A DNA stretch of 64,000 nt from Loxodes magnus. Lineage: Eukaryota; Ciliophora; Karyorelictea; Loxodida; Loxodidae. Below are positions 35,166 to 46,719 of the stretch, piece by piece. How positions within the stretch are numbered: position 1 is the first letter of the stretch; each line of letters starts with the position of its first letter. Under the pieces are notes generated by a model, which was not told where the DNA came from, made no database searches, and was given only the letters and a program-made list of their open reading frames with translations. The position numbers and the translations under genes were made by a program. The DNA lies in contig CAMPDV010000152.1 of the NCBI GenBank assembly GCA_946699065.1, positions 434,001-498,000 on the forward strand. Reading direction: 5' to 3'.

Positions 35166-36000
35166 TCAACTATACATTGAATCAATTTCAAACTGAGTTA
35201 ATTTTTCTTTTTCTTCTATAAGGTAATAGAATTTTTCTATCATCTTCTTGTAATTTTTCTCCAGTTTCTCTAAATAAATTCTAAGGTCATCATTTTCCTT
35301 TTGAAGTTGTTTATTTTGTTACTATTAACTACCAAGATCTTGTTTGAGTAATGTCACACCTGAGCCTACCAATACCGGCTTCTTTCTATAAATATCTTCG
35401 TTTCAATATAGTCTTTCTGATGTTCTAAATTCTTTTCGGTGCTACTCAAGCACTCTTCTTCACTTTAGAAATTATCTCCATTAATGTCTAGTCTTGAGAC
35501 AACAATAGCAACGTTTGATTAAGAGTTTGAAGTAAAGTTTTTATTATGCCTAATTTTTTTGTTCAATTTGCATCTTATCTGTTTGAAGTTAGTGTTTTTT
35601 AATTTGTAATTGGACTTCTTCTTCAATTTTATATGGATTTTTTGCTATGTTTTTTCTATCAATGCAAATTAAATTTGGAAGTTATGGCTTCAATTTAAAA
35701 CTTAACTTAACTTAACTTACCTAACTTTCATCTCCCTTTTTTTATCTTACAAAAAAGCTTAAGATTCTAATTTTCTACCTTCAGGGTTAAATTCCTTATT
35801 CATTTTCTCAATTAAGGATTAAAGTTAAATAATGTCTTGCTCATGGGGTTTCTCAACTTTATAAGTTTGCTAGGAAATTTAGTATTTCCCAATCCTTAAC
35901 AGAGGTAGATTTATCTTTTTGAATTCTTGGTTCTTGTTAGTTAACTGAGACTTAAGATTAATCTATTAGTTTAGAATTTAAGGTTAGATTTGCTGGTTTT
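35166..36000 (-). pseudogene. gag-like ORF1 with nearly intact knuckle and long C-terminal coiled coil
   Basis: Minus-strand segments: SLIEKMNKEFNPEGRKLESQ, a Gln-rich coil, KRCYCCLKTRHQWRQF (CX2CX4H, last Cys is Phe), PVLVGSGVTLLKQDLG and a long coiled coil (NKQLQKENDDLRIYLEKLEK), ending MYS then TGA (35168-35166). At least one frame change lies between the N-terminal block and the knuckle. The C-terminal coil after the knuckle distinguishes it from types I-V. Confidence 0.5.
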
Positions 36001-36067
36001 TTTTAATTTTTTAATTTAATGCATAAGAAAATTAATTATTAATTAAATAGTTCATTAATAATTAAAA

Positions 36068-36883
36068 AAAATATGGAGCAAAACATTGCCTTTCTAAAAA
36101 TTAAATAAGAAAAGCTAAAAAAAGGCGGCACAGGAGTCTCGCAAATAGGAAAGGTAGGAATCAGAGTCAAGCACATCTTCATAAGGTAAAATTATGACAG
36201 ATACAATTGTACCTAATTAGCATAAAATACACATCCAGGAAGATCTAAAAATCAAGATTGAAGCAATGCAAATGCAAATAGTAAAGTACGATGAAACGAT
36301 TTGCAATTAAAATCTATAAATAAGGAAGTTAACAAATTTTATAGATGAATAAAACAATATACATACAATATAAAAAAATTAACTTATCGAAAACAACTTA
36401 GTAACGGAAGAGCATCACAGAAAATAATCCTATTAAAACTTTAAATATTCTTAAAGGATGGAAGTCTAAAATAACCGTGTGAAAAAGAATTTAACCCATA
36501 AAAAGAATCTGAAAATAACGAAAGTAACATATTTAAAAGACTTGAAAAAATAGAAAATATTTTTAACATAAATACAAATAAGCAATAATAAAAAAACACT
36601 GAAATACTGCCAATCAAGTTATCATCTACTAAGAAACTCCCAATAATGGAAAAAATTTAATGAAAAAGAGCAATAAAAAACATGATGTCGACTTAAAAAA
36701 TTATGGATAACAAAAACTGGAATACATAGATAAAAACTCCTTGCAAGACCTACTTAAATTTATTAGTGGTAACTTACCACTTATTAAAAAAGTTCATGGT
36801 ATACATCCATGTAAAAAAAATGGCAGAGTGAAACTGGTTGGAACTCCAGCAAGCTCAAAAACTCTTAACATTTAGTTAATAAT
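36068..36883 (+). pseudogene. gag-like ORF1, type V, inverted copy of 28352-29180
   Basis: Starts MTDTIVPNQHKIHIQEDLK at 36194 and follows the other arm closely. A 1-nt deletion inside the knuckle (cactgaaatactgcc versus ttgcagatactgtc) destroys CRYC. The conserved 3' end (ctccttgcaagacctactta ... ctcaaaaactcttaacattt) joins directly to Kelch pseudogene sequence at ~36883. Confidence 0.6.
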
Positions 36884-38140
36884 AATAGTTCATTAATAAA
36901 GTAAAAATTTAAGTAGCTGATCAAAAGTAAAAAACTTTAAAATTTACAAGGAATCTATTTAAAAAATAGGATAAATAGAATAAGATTTAATAAAATTCAT
37001 TTAATAATAAAATAAGCAACTGTAGTTTCTATATTATAAAAAAAATAATATTAATAAAATTATGAAAAAAGTTTAAAAGAAATTAATCAAATAAACTAAG
37101 AGTTTGAATAAATAAAATTTATAATTAAAAAAAATATTGGAGAATTATTTAATTTTATTTAAAAAATAAAGAAAAAAGAAATTAAATACAAAATTTAATA
37201 ATTAAATAATTAAATAATTAGAAATTATTTAAGAAAGTGAAGAAAGTAAAATTAAAAATATAAAAAGTTAAGTTACTTAAATTATGAAAATTTAATTTAA
37301 AGAATCAGAAAATAAATAGGATAAAGATTGACTTAATACAAAAAACGATATGAAGGATTATAAAATATTACTTCTATTATTAGAGAAACATAGACTAAAA
37401 GAGATTTTAAAATAGGTAAAATATCTCCACAAAATTCTAAAATTAATACTCCTAAAACATATAGTAATACTACATAAATAGAATAAATAGGAGAATAATA
37501 AATAATAATATCAGGAGATAGTAATGAATAATCAAGAAGAAGATTTACAATATATGATAAAGGAAATATAAAAGAATTAAATATGGAAATAGGAAGATAT
37601 TAACATAGAACATTTTTTGATAATGGATAAAAAATTTATATATTATCAGGCCATAATGGATCAACTTGAATTAAAGAATGCGAAGTATATAATTTAATAA
37701 ATAATAAGAATGATTAATTTATGAGGATGTAAGATATTTTAGAACCTGTTTATAGATTTGGAGCATTTAAAGATGAAACTTAAAAAATTTATGCTACAGG
37801 AGGATATTCAAGTGGAGGATAAACAAATAAAATATAAGTATATGATTGTGAAAGTAATAGTTGAAGATTAAGTAGTTGTGTACTACCAGTAAATGCATAA
37901 AGCACAGCTAGTTATTGTTAAAAGATTAAATCAGGTTTGATATATTATAATGGAGGTGGAAATATAGATAATTTAGTATTTGATGAGAAGTAAATTACAA
38001 AACATGGAGAAAAATTTTAAGGAAGTTGTTGTGTTTTTATATAACCTATCGTAATAGAAGATAACATATATTAGATTGACTATAATACTGAATTATTTTC
38101 TTACATGTTAAGTAGAGGTAAATGGGAGAAATTACAATGA
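36883..38140 (+). pseudogene. RBCC-Kelch copy H: 5'-truncated, frameshifted coiled coil, good propeller
   Basis: Begins inside the coiled coil (QQFINKVKIQVADQKQK), right at the end of the ORF1 arm, so RING and B-box are missing. The coiled coil needs at least three frame changes between 36,990 and 37,450. From about 37,510 the propeller is continuous: SGDSNEQSRRRFTIYDKGN, KIYILSGHNGSTWIKECE (TGA Trp), ETQKIYATGG, NSWRLSSC, GLIYYNGGG, and ends KWEKLQ TGA (38138-38140). The 3' flank is shared with copies B' and C. The intact propeller on a broken N-terminus shows recent decay or reuse. Confidence 0.75.
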
Positions 38141-38499
38141 AATATTTATAAAATAATTGAATTAGTTTAAACATAAAAACTCTTACTTCAAAGTATTATA
38201 AGAATCTTCTTTTTAAATAAATTAAACAAAAAATTAGCAAATACTAAAAATTAAGTTGCTCCTTAGTCTATAACAATAGATAATGTTTGTTCACATTTTA
38301 AAGGATTACCATTATATACTAAATTTAAAGATATTTTAAAGAAAAAACGTGAAATTGATTTTTAAGAATTTTTTTTAATAATTGTATGAACTAGAACAAT
38401 ATTTTTTATAATTTTTAATCATTCTTATATAAAATTTATTTAAATTAAATAAAAGAGTCTTGCGAAATCTTTTCATTGTTGGAATTTTTTCCTTCAATT

Positions 38500-39745
38500 A
38501 AAAATGTTATAATGCTATTTAAAAGTTTTTCAAATTTTACGCTTTCATTTTCATCTTCTTCTTCAGCTGAATATCTTCGTCATCAGTTTAGTTTTCTAAT
38601 CTTCTAATTACTCTTCATGTTCCTCTTGCTCTTCTTTTCCTTTCTCATTTTCATCATTCTCTTCATCCTTTTCTTGCTCTTTCTCTTCTTTACCCCTTAG
38701 TCTCAGAACTTTCTTATTATAAGTTTTTTTTTTAATTTTAATAATTCTAATCTCCCTTTTAAGCAACATTCTATGGAAAATTTTAATTTGCCGAATAATA
38801 TATTTTAACTAGTTTTTTGGAAATTAATTCATATATCTTTGGTCATATGCTATTAATTTTCTAATGTTACATTTTCCAATCTTTTTTTTATGCTTCTCGT
38901 ATGTCTATATAGCAATCACAATATAGAATATGTTCAAATTAATCAAATATTCCACAAATACAATGGGAATTCTCTATTAAATAATGTCTGTCTTAAAGGT
39001 CCTTGCAAAGCTGTAGCTTTAGGTTCTGAGTTTGCAAATATTAATTATTTCTTTTCGATAATATATGATTAATTTGGATAAGTTATTTACAAAATTATTA
39101 TTATTATTATTTTAATTATTCTATAAATAACTTTGCAGTGGACATCCTTTTTAGTCTTTAAGTGGCTTCTTTTTAGAATTAATGTTGAATCATATTTCAT
39201 AAAAATATTTATGCTACTAATATATTTCTAATTATTAAAATCTATTTCGTAATGTTCAAATAGTATTGTTACTTAATCTCTATATTAATATTCTTCTTTC
39301 AGTTATTCTTTAAAAAAGATCCTATTATTGATTAGGGAAAATTTGTACTTTTTTATAGTATTTTGTAAAAAAATTAAAATTTTTTCAGAACTATTATATG
39401 CTTAAATGGCATTCAGTTGAGATCTATATAACAAGACTCATTAAAAGTATTTTCAGGTGTTTAAAAGGCATTTCTTGATATCCATCTAATGTTTTTATCA
39501 ATCTTATATAATATTGTAGCAATTCCATTTTAAATAGATCAAGGCACTAGTTCACAGCCATATTCTGCTTTAGGAAGCATGAACATTCTACACAAAATCT
39601 TAAATTGTTAAGGTGTCACATTATTATAATTGATAATATAAATATTGCCTTTTTCATACCTGACGGATAATTGATTGAAGCTTTTTTACAGTGATTAATT
39701 AAGTTTTTTTAATGACGAATTACCCCTAAATATAAGATTAGCTAA
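38500..39745 (-). pseudogene. LINE ORF2 RT 3' half with zinc domain and acidic tail
   Basis: From the high-coordinate end: LYLGVIRHQKNLIN (the YLGV element after RT motif E), then, one frame over, NNVTPQQFKILCRMFMLPKA, EYGCELVPW, ISRNAF...YIDLN. The C-terminal zinc domain RHYLIENSHCICG, FDQFEHILYCDC (near 38,900-38,990) follows, then IGKCNIRKLIAYDQRYMNQF and FHRMLLKR, then an acidic tail shared with 23440-23819 but frameshifted by an extra G near 38,700. 5'-truncated at ~39,745, where an opposite-strand ORF1 begins. Confidence 0.68.
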
Positions 39746-39754
39746 TACAAAAAA

Positions 39755-40596
39755 ATGTCGTACCTCCGAAAGGGATTCTTTCCAGCTCCAAAGAACTAGG
39801 ATGCTGGCGCCTAGCAATAGTGTTAGGAAACAAATAAACTTTCAAAAATCACCCATACTGCGGCAACTCCCGCCTCGGAAGAGAAGCCGAGGAAGTAGGT
39901 AAAGTCTATCCTACATCAGGAGGTCTCCGAATTTAACCCTACTGGTCAGATGAGCATGGATTAGCTCATCAATGTGGTGTTAAACCTCCAGGAAGAGGTT
40001 AGAAAATTACGAAAGGAAAATGAAAAGCTGACTGAGCAGATTTAGCACGGGCTTTAGGATACTCTAGACCCAGAATGGCCAATTAGGAAAGAGAACTCAC
40101 TGCTCTCTGAAATTATTAAAAAGATCAACTTAGTCAGACGAACTTCTAAGTAAAGAAGATTTAGGACTAAAATTAATTCCTTGAAAACATAATATAGATC
40201 CAAAAAAGCCAATAGAGTCAGCTGATTCCCTAGCATAATAGAATGGACATTTAAAATGAAAAGATTTACTAAAGGACGATAGTAACATAATAATAGAACT
40301 GAAAACCTAAAAAAGCGATGTTACTTTTGTAAAAGTAGTTATCATCTGCAAAAAAATGTAGATAATTTCAATAATTTAAAAGATAATACTGACTTAGAGA
40401 GATACAAAGAGCTCAGAGGCTATGATATAATCAAAAAGGGAGAATTTTCAAGCGTAGAATTACTGTAATGTAATCAGCTATGGGGCAGGAAATGCAAGGA
40501 AGAAAAACTCAAGACCATTGATAGAGAAGGACTAAAATTTTAGACCCATTATTTGAACGGCGGATATGATTCTGCTATTAATCAATATTCAATAAA

Positions 40597-40600
<4 letters not shown>
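39755..40600 (+). CDS. gag-like ORF1, type I (281 aa)
   Basis: ATG 39755 to TAA 40598-40600, one frame (counted). MSYLRKGFFPAPKNQDAG, then SEEKPRKQVKSILHQEVSEF, NPTGQMSMDQLINVVLNLQE, coiled coil, basic linker, RCYFCKSSYHLQKNV (40319 on; CX2CX4H with the last Cys now Val), C-terminal ELRGYDIIKKGEFSSVELLQ. Internal TGA at 40223 reads Trp. No TGA ends the frame before the (AAAT)n tail, so TAA is taken as the stop by analogy with the Kelch genes. The ATG lies ~10 bp from the 5' end of the neighbouring LINE remnant, so the 5' UTR is very short or missing. Confidence 0.7.
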
Positions 40601-40636
<36 letters not shown>

Positions 40637-40637
40637 A
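40591..40637 (+). repeat. (AAAT)n microsatellite tail
   Basis: About eleven AAAT units directly after the ORF1 frame; consistent with the simple-sequence 3' tail of a retroposon. Confidence 0.8.
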
Positions 40638-40984
40638 AAAAATTACTGGAAAAGATTAAAGAAGACTAATTTTATATGACTAAAACTATATTAATCAATA
40701 ATTTACAAAAAGTAAGAAGATTAATGTAGACAAGTATATAAAAGTATTCCATCTTTAATTATTTAGAAGAAGATTAAAGATTTTTAAAGAATAGAGTGAA
40801 GAAGTAGATCTTATTAAAAGAAAATACAAAGTAGATTTAATGAATTAATCGAATCTTTATCAAGATGAGAGTAAAAGAGAGCCTTGATTAAAAAGCAGCA
40901 AATTTTAAATTTAACATAATTTGCATGATTATTTAACCAATAATTATGCCTTTATGTCTCAATATTTCAAATATTGAAACTCTA

Positions 40985-41385
40985 ATAGATTATTATTATT
41001 ATAAAAAATAGGGTGGAAAGCCCTTTCCTTCGGATGCTACTTGGAAGCCCATCGAGGCAAATATAAAAATTAGCGCGGACGGAGGAAGAGAAACAATAAC
41101 AAGAGAAGGCAGATGCGACAAACTGGAGAACTCTGAATGCCAGGAGGAAACTTTCTTCATTATAGATCGGGGAAATGTACACGTAATAACATATTGTATC
41201 CTATGCTTTGGAAGGAAAAATTACAGGGACGTACTGCAGGAAGAGAAAACAAGGGTAGAGAGACCCATAAAAAAAAATTTCGACATTAAATAAAATTAAT
41301 TTAAAGAGCTGCGCACTAACAAGAGTGCTACGCGCTCTATAATCTAATTAATTAATTAATTAATTAATTAATTTATTTATTATAA
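40985..41385 (+). mobile_element. ORF1 C-terminal end with decayed knuckle, class-1 hairpin and (ATTA)n tail
   Basis: Plus frame GGKPFPSDATWKPIEANIKI, RCDKLENSECQEETFFIIDR, then TYCILCFGRKNYRDVLQEEK: CX2C followed by decayed His/Cys at knuckle spacing. The frame runs to the hairpin at 41305-41338 (AGAGC tgcGCACT aacaag AGTGCtac GCGCTCT, the best-paired of all copies), then tataat and seven ATTA units. Codon usage is markedly less A/T-rich than its neighbours. The 66-aa ORF on the other strand is a shadow. Confidence 0.5.
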
Positions 41386-41394
41386 GAATGCATA

Positions 41395-41644
41395 GAAATT
41401 CATTGCGCAATATTTTCTAAAGCTTTTATTGCAAGCATATCTAAAGCTTATTTCTCTGAATGCATTTTGGATTTACAATTTATATCTATTTTGCATTTAG
41501 AGTGATGTAACTTTGCGAATTCTTCATCATCAAGAAATCTCTTAAGACATTGGGTTCTTCCACCAAAGTTTATCTTTTAGTAGGGCCCTCTTCTATCTTA
41601 CTTGTTGAGTCTCCAAGTAACTCCCAAAGGAAAGGGTCTACCAT
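41395..41644 (-). CDS. small EEP-motif ORF of a retroelement 3' end
   Basis: ATG 41644: MVDPFLWELLGDSTSKIEEG, then PTKRQTLVEEPNVLRDFLMM, with no terminator before the A/T-rich region near 41,390. Shares the TKR.TLVEEP block with 18311-18587 (TRK.PACEEP) and 55781-56545 (HSKTLIEEP). Function unknown. Confidence 0.4.
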
Positions 41645-42009
41645 TTAAATTAAATAATATAAATAATATAAATAATATTGGATACTTTTACAGAACATGT
41701 TGACATCTCCTATGCTTCTTGCTGAATCTAGTAAGTAAAACCAACAAAATCTTATATCTGAAGTTACTGATATAAAAAGGATAGTTAGAGGGCTTTCATA
41801 ATTCCTTGATTTTAATATCTAATTAATCTTATAAATTAAGCAACGAAAAAAACAAGAAATTAATATATATTTTTGAAAAGAACTAAAAATGTTAAAAAAT
41901 TAGTGAAATAAATTGAAAAAGTCATTAAGTTAGAAGTTAGTAATTATTTTGCAGCAAATAAAGTTTGCTAAAAGCATATTAATCTTTATATACTAAAGTA
42001 AAAGATTTC

Positions 42010-42690
42010 TTTATACTTAATCAAATAAGATTCTATTTCTTGAAAAGGGGTAGCATTCTTTGAGTCAAATATCTTTTTTGTATATTACCTAAGAAGTAAT
42101 CCAAAATCTGATAAACTCTTTTCAGGCTTCCTTTCTTTCCAATTTCACAAATTAAGCTCAGCTATGAAACAGATTTTTTGGAGAGGGACAATACCTATAC
42201 TTCTTTCTTGGTTTCTTTGCTTACTCCTTGCCTTCTGTTTATTATATTTTGACTGCTTGACTTTTATCATTACGGATTCTAATTTCTGATTCCCTTATTT
42301 TCAATCTTTTCATTTATGGGCATCAGTGCCATTTCCAATATAACAGCTTCTTTCTGTTTCTGTTTCCCAAGGATTCAATATACCCTTTGAGCTCAAAAAA
42401 TTATTCTTGTTCTATTTATGATTCTTTATGGAGATAATCTTCCTCAACATAGTTTTGCTGCTCTTGCAGCATTAACAGTATTTCATCAACTTAGTGATAA
42501 ACTGCTTTTCATGTCTTTCGCCTTATTAATAAACACAAGGATTATTTCTCTTCATATCTTCCCTAAAAGATCCTTAGATTTGCTCCTAGTTGAGATCTCG
42601 GAGATCCATGTAAAAAGAAAAGTCGTAACTTGGACTTTACTGTCACTAATCTTTTATTTTTAAGTCGTATTCTCAGTTTATATTGTCGAA
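42010..42690 (-). pseudogene. gag-like ORF1 with decayed knuckle
   Basis: Minus frame HQVDEILLMLQEQQNYVEED, EQEQFFELKGYIESLGNRNR, then ESEIRIRNDKSQAVKIQQTE, KKPRKKYRYCPSPKNLFHS: basic run and knuckle spacing with Cys-1 as Tyr and His as Asn. Its 3' side is followed by A/T-rich DNA. The 81-aa plus-strand ORF at 42418 is a shadow. Confidence 0.45.
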
Positions 42691-42769
42691 TATAAAGTGA
42701 AATAAGAAAATATTTATTTTCCTAGATAATAGGTTCTCTTTTCGTTAGTAAATGGAAAAATAATTTCAA

Positions 42770-43440
42770 TACTATGATTAGATTAAGCAACTATTAGACT
42801 TTTACAATATCTTTCTGCAGCATTCTGAAAGCAACGCAAGCCTAATAATTTTTAGGAAGTAAGTAAATACCAAAGTATAGCAGTATTTCAAGAACGCTGC
42901 TAAACAAAAATTTAAGTGAATGAAAATAGCTAAAACATATACCGAGCAATTTGGTAGTCTTTAAAAATTTCCACAGATACTTTTGAACAGTAATATAGGC
43001 GAATAATAATCAGTATATATAAACTTAGAATCTTATCCTATAACTTTGAAGAATTTTCAAAATCAACATTATCCAACCTTATTTCATGTGTTAAGAATAT
43101 AAGATATCGGAACATATCTTTAAGTATATATAGTATTCTGGTATAGGGGAATGATTATCGTAAAAGATCAGGAATTATGACTTTAGAGTCTTATATTATG
43201 ATAAAGGATATTAAAGTTAATTTTGAAGTTCTTATTTAAAGTACTTAGATTAATAAACAAAGATATTCACAAGAAGATAATATCAAGAATATTTGGAGTT
43301 ACTAGAAATGGAGAAGAAAAAAACAAAAATTATTGAAAAAAATGAGATTAAGACGAGATTTATAAAACAATTTGAAAAATATTTACTGATGTCTATAATC
43401 GAAAGAAGCGTTTTTTGCAAATAAAGAAGTCAAAATTTTT
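42770..43440 (+). pseudogene. LINE ORF2 C-terminal remnant
   Basis: Near 43,080-43,140 MCQEYKISEHIFKYI matches the zinc-domain segment MCGEYDTFQHIFKFI of 48890-50740. Further on, YQEYLELLEMEKKKTKIIEK and KYLLMSIIER match LELLEMEKAKKEEIEE and KHLLMSIIEG there. Frameshifts separate the blocks. 5'-truncated. Confidence 0.5.
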
Positions 43441-43869
43441 TAAAATTAATTTAAAATAAAAAAATAAGTTCCTAAAATAATATATTTTATTCCAGACTAA
43501 AAAATAAGGATATTAAAATAATATAATGATAAAAGAATTAAAATAATAAGATTAAAACATGGTAAGTTATAAAAATAAATACTAATTTAAACAATTTATT
43601 CTGATAGAAGCTTTAAGATTTAAATATTTTATTAAGCTTTCAACTATTTATTTAAATGTCACTTCTTTTATCTTATTAAATAATTCAGAATTTAATTGTC
43701 AAAAAAAATTAGATTAAAAGATATTCAAAATGTATACTTCTAATTACTTTATGAAATTATTTGCTATATCTGAAAAAATTTTGGATTAATTTTAAAATAT
43801 TAATTACAGTAAACTTTCTAATTAAAAAATTAATATGTTTTGTGCTTTTAATCATTTTTTTCGATTAAA

Positions 43870-44270
43870 AAAATGTAAATATAAAAACACTCTGAATTTG
43901 CATTTGTGGAAAATAAGATATCTATTAACATATCTCTTAATGTGAAGTTCAATAAGATTTAATAGAAGAATTTAAAGATTTAAAAAATTACGATTTACTT
44001 AAACTTATAACTTACAACCAAAATTACATTAATCTTAACTTCCCTACTCGAAGATTACGTTAATAAATTGACTAAAGAATAAAATATTTTCATTCAAAGT
44101 TGCTTCGCAGAAGAAATTAAATTTTAGATCAAAATGATGAACAAGTGTAAGAGATATTGAAACAATTTGTTTAGTGAGCAAGCGAAAAAAGGAATGAATA
44201 TAGAAAATTGAATTAAGATTGTTGAAATGGAAGTTGCAAAACATTTTTTATTACCTATATGAAATATGGT
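43870..44270 (+). pseudogene. LINE ORF2 C-terminal end, second copy in tandem
   Basis: CICGKQDIYQHISQCE (C.CG..D.Y.HI..C zinc domain), then LKLITYNQNYINLNFPTRRL, DQRIKYFHSKLLRRRNQIL and EQVQEILKQFVQ, all in one frame with TGA as Trp (QWASEKRNE, CWNGSC). Head-to-tail with the remnant ending at ~43440 but clearly a different subfamily. Confidence 0.55.
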
Positions 44271-44740
44271 AAAATCATATTAAATTTTAATTAACTAAAA
44301 AATGTAAATATATCATTTTTAATAATGGCATGATTTTATAATAATAATTTAGATATTTTCTTAAATTTGCATATAAAATTGCATCAGTTATCATTTTAAA
44401 TAAATAAAATATAAAAATGATTTTCTTTTATTTTGGTTAAATAAACTTATTAAAGAAAAATATTTTTTAAGATATGTTTCCTCTTGCTGTTAAAAAATCA
44501 TAATAGATAAAGATAATTAAAAATAAATTGAAAAATACTAGAAGATAAAATATAAAAAATTATACCAACTAAGAAATTTTAATTTAGTACATAAAATTAA
44601 AATAATATTAAAATTATTTGATTAACTTAGATAATTTTAAAACTTAATTTTATTAAAAATAAATAAAAAAAATTTAAATTTTTGTGGTAATTAAAAAATT
44701 AAATGCTTTATTAGATAAATCTAATAACTTGGAAATGCAA

Positions 44741-46402
44741 ATGTAATCAGTTAATTCTTGTGGATAATGCAAAAATCAATTTGATAAAACTAAACACTAG
44801 CCTAAAGAATTGTAATGTAGTCATGTTGTTTGCTATCTATGTGCAAAAAATCTTTATAAAGATAATTAGCAAATAAGATGTCCATGAGATGGATAAATCA
44901 CAAAAGATGAGCCAGGAGAACTTCCAACTTATTAGATTTAAGTTCAATAGACTGTCTAAATTATTACTGATTGTTAGCAACATCAAGAACCTTGTATCTT
45001 ATATTGCACTAACGATTAAATCTTAATTTGCTATTCTTGTGTTTAGCAACACTAAGGACATAGTTTAAAAAATTATATCAAAGAAGGCACGGAAAACCTT
45101 AAATAAAATTAAATAATAAAAGCATAAAATAATCAATATTTAATTAAATGGTCAGTCAATCAAATTCAAAAATAGATAAATAATTAGAAATAAAAAACAT
45201 AAAAAGTAACAGAAGAAGCTATTTAAAAAATAGGATAAATAGAATAAGATTTAATTAAATTTATCTAATAGTAAAAGCAAGAAATTGTTTAGTCTATTGT
45301 TTAAAAGCAAAACCTATACAAAGAAAGTTATGATAAAAGCTTATAAGAAATGAATTAGATTAATACGATACTGGAATAAAATAAAATACCAAATTAGGAA
45401 ATATTAGGAGATTATATTAATTTTATTGTAAAAATAGAAGAAACAAAAAACTAAATTAAAAATTTGAAAATTAAATAATTAGAAATAATTAATGAAGCTG
45501 AAGAAAGTAAATTTAAAACTATTAAAAATTAGTTGAGTGAAATAATGAAAATTTAGTTCAAATAATAAGAAAATGCTTTTGGATAAAGTTTAATTTAATA
45601 TAAAAAAAGATATGAAGATATATAAAATATTACTTCCATAATTCATGATACATAAAATAAAAGAGATTTTAAAATTGGATAAATGCCTCCTTAAGATTCA
45701 TAAATTAATACTCCTAAAACATATGGTAATTGTACATAAATAGAATAAATTGGAGAATAGTAAATAATAGTATCAGGAGATAGAAATGAATAATAAAGAA
45801 GAAGATTTACAATTTATGATAAAGGAAATATAAAAGAATTAAAAATGGAAATAGGAAGGCAATATCATAGAACAGTATATGATCATGATTAGAGAATTTA
45901 TATATTATCTGGATAAAATGGTTCATATATTAAAGAATGTGAAGTATATAATTTAATAAATAATAAGAATGATTAATTTACAAAAATTTAAGATATTTTA
46001 GAACCTGTTCAACTATTTGGTGCTTTTATAGATGAAACTTAAAGTGTTTATGTAACAGGTGGAGATTATAGCGGAGGATATACTAATAAAATATAAGTAT
46101 TTGATTGTGAAAGTAATAGTTGAAGATTAAGTAGTTGTGTGTTACCAGTTAATACAAGAAGTACATCTGGATATTGTTAGAAGATAAAATCAGGATTAAT
46201 TTATTATAATGGAAGTGTAAATATAGATACTTTAATATTTGATGAAAAATAAATAATAAAACATGGAGATAAATTTTAGAATAATGGCGGCTGTGTATTT
46301 GCTCAGCCAATAGTCATAGAAGATATCTTTTACCAAATTGACTATAATTCTGATTTATTTATATATAGTATAAGTAAAGCTAAATGGGAGAAAATGCAAT
46401 AA
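44741..46402 (+). CDS. RING/B-box/coiled-coil/Kelch-like protein, copy F (553 aa)
   Basis: Start chosen at ATG 44741 (MQSVNSCGQCKNQFD), aligned with paralogs; an in-frame ATG two codons upstream (44735) is possible. RING-like finger in which CPWDG uses TGA for Trp, B-box (DCQQHQE...YCTN...CYSC...HQGHS), coiled coil with IKWSVNQ (TGG), propeller (HDQRIYILSG, ETQSVYVTGG, NSWRLSSC, GLIYYNGSV). Ends SKAKWEKMQ TAA (46400-46402), as in copy B. The next in-frame TGA is ~100 codons further in low-complexity DNA. Sister of copy B by the shared KMQ end and GDKFQ..GGCVFAQP stretch. Confidence 0.87.
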
Positions 46403-46719
46403 CAATAATAAAATTTTTAATTTAAATGCTATAAGTTTAGGTTAAAAATACTTATATTTTAGTTATTTTTTTAATTTTATTATTATTTTTTATTTCACTT
46501 ATTTTTATGTTAAAAAAATATTTAAAACATAAATTTTAAACTCTAACAAAAAATTATTGAAAAAGAGAAAATAATATTAAAACATTTATTATCATAATGT
46601 AATAATATTTTAATTTTATTAATTCTAAGGTATTTGAAGGTTAATTATTTCTTTTTTATGCTATTTTAATTTTTATATATTAATTTATTGCAAATATAAT
46701 TAGAAACATAAAAGAAGTT
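46403..46719. other. AT-rich 3' flank of copy F
   Basis: Matches the flank downstream of copy B (minus strand, 7344 to ~7140) for about 150 bp (gctataagtttaggttaaaa), then diverges. No gene. Confidence 0.5.

Larger units (their letters stand above)
28352..36883. repeat. ~830 bp inverted repeat arms (28352-29180 / 36068-36883)
   Basis: Arms contain the type V ORF1 in opposite orientation and are ~90% alike. The ~6.9 kb between holds LINE pieces, an unassigned ORF and other ORF1 debris, with no transposase, so I read the arms as two independent insertions of one element, not a single transposon's ends. Confidence 0.7.

Noticed and set aside
40591..40637. Telomere or CRISPR-like repeat
   Set aside because: Simple (AAAT)n without spacers or telomeric C4A3-type sequence; explained as a retroposon tail.
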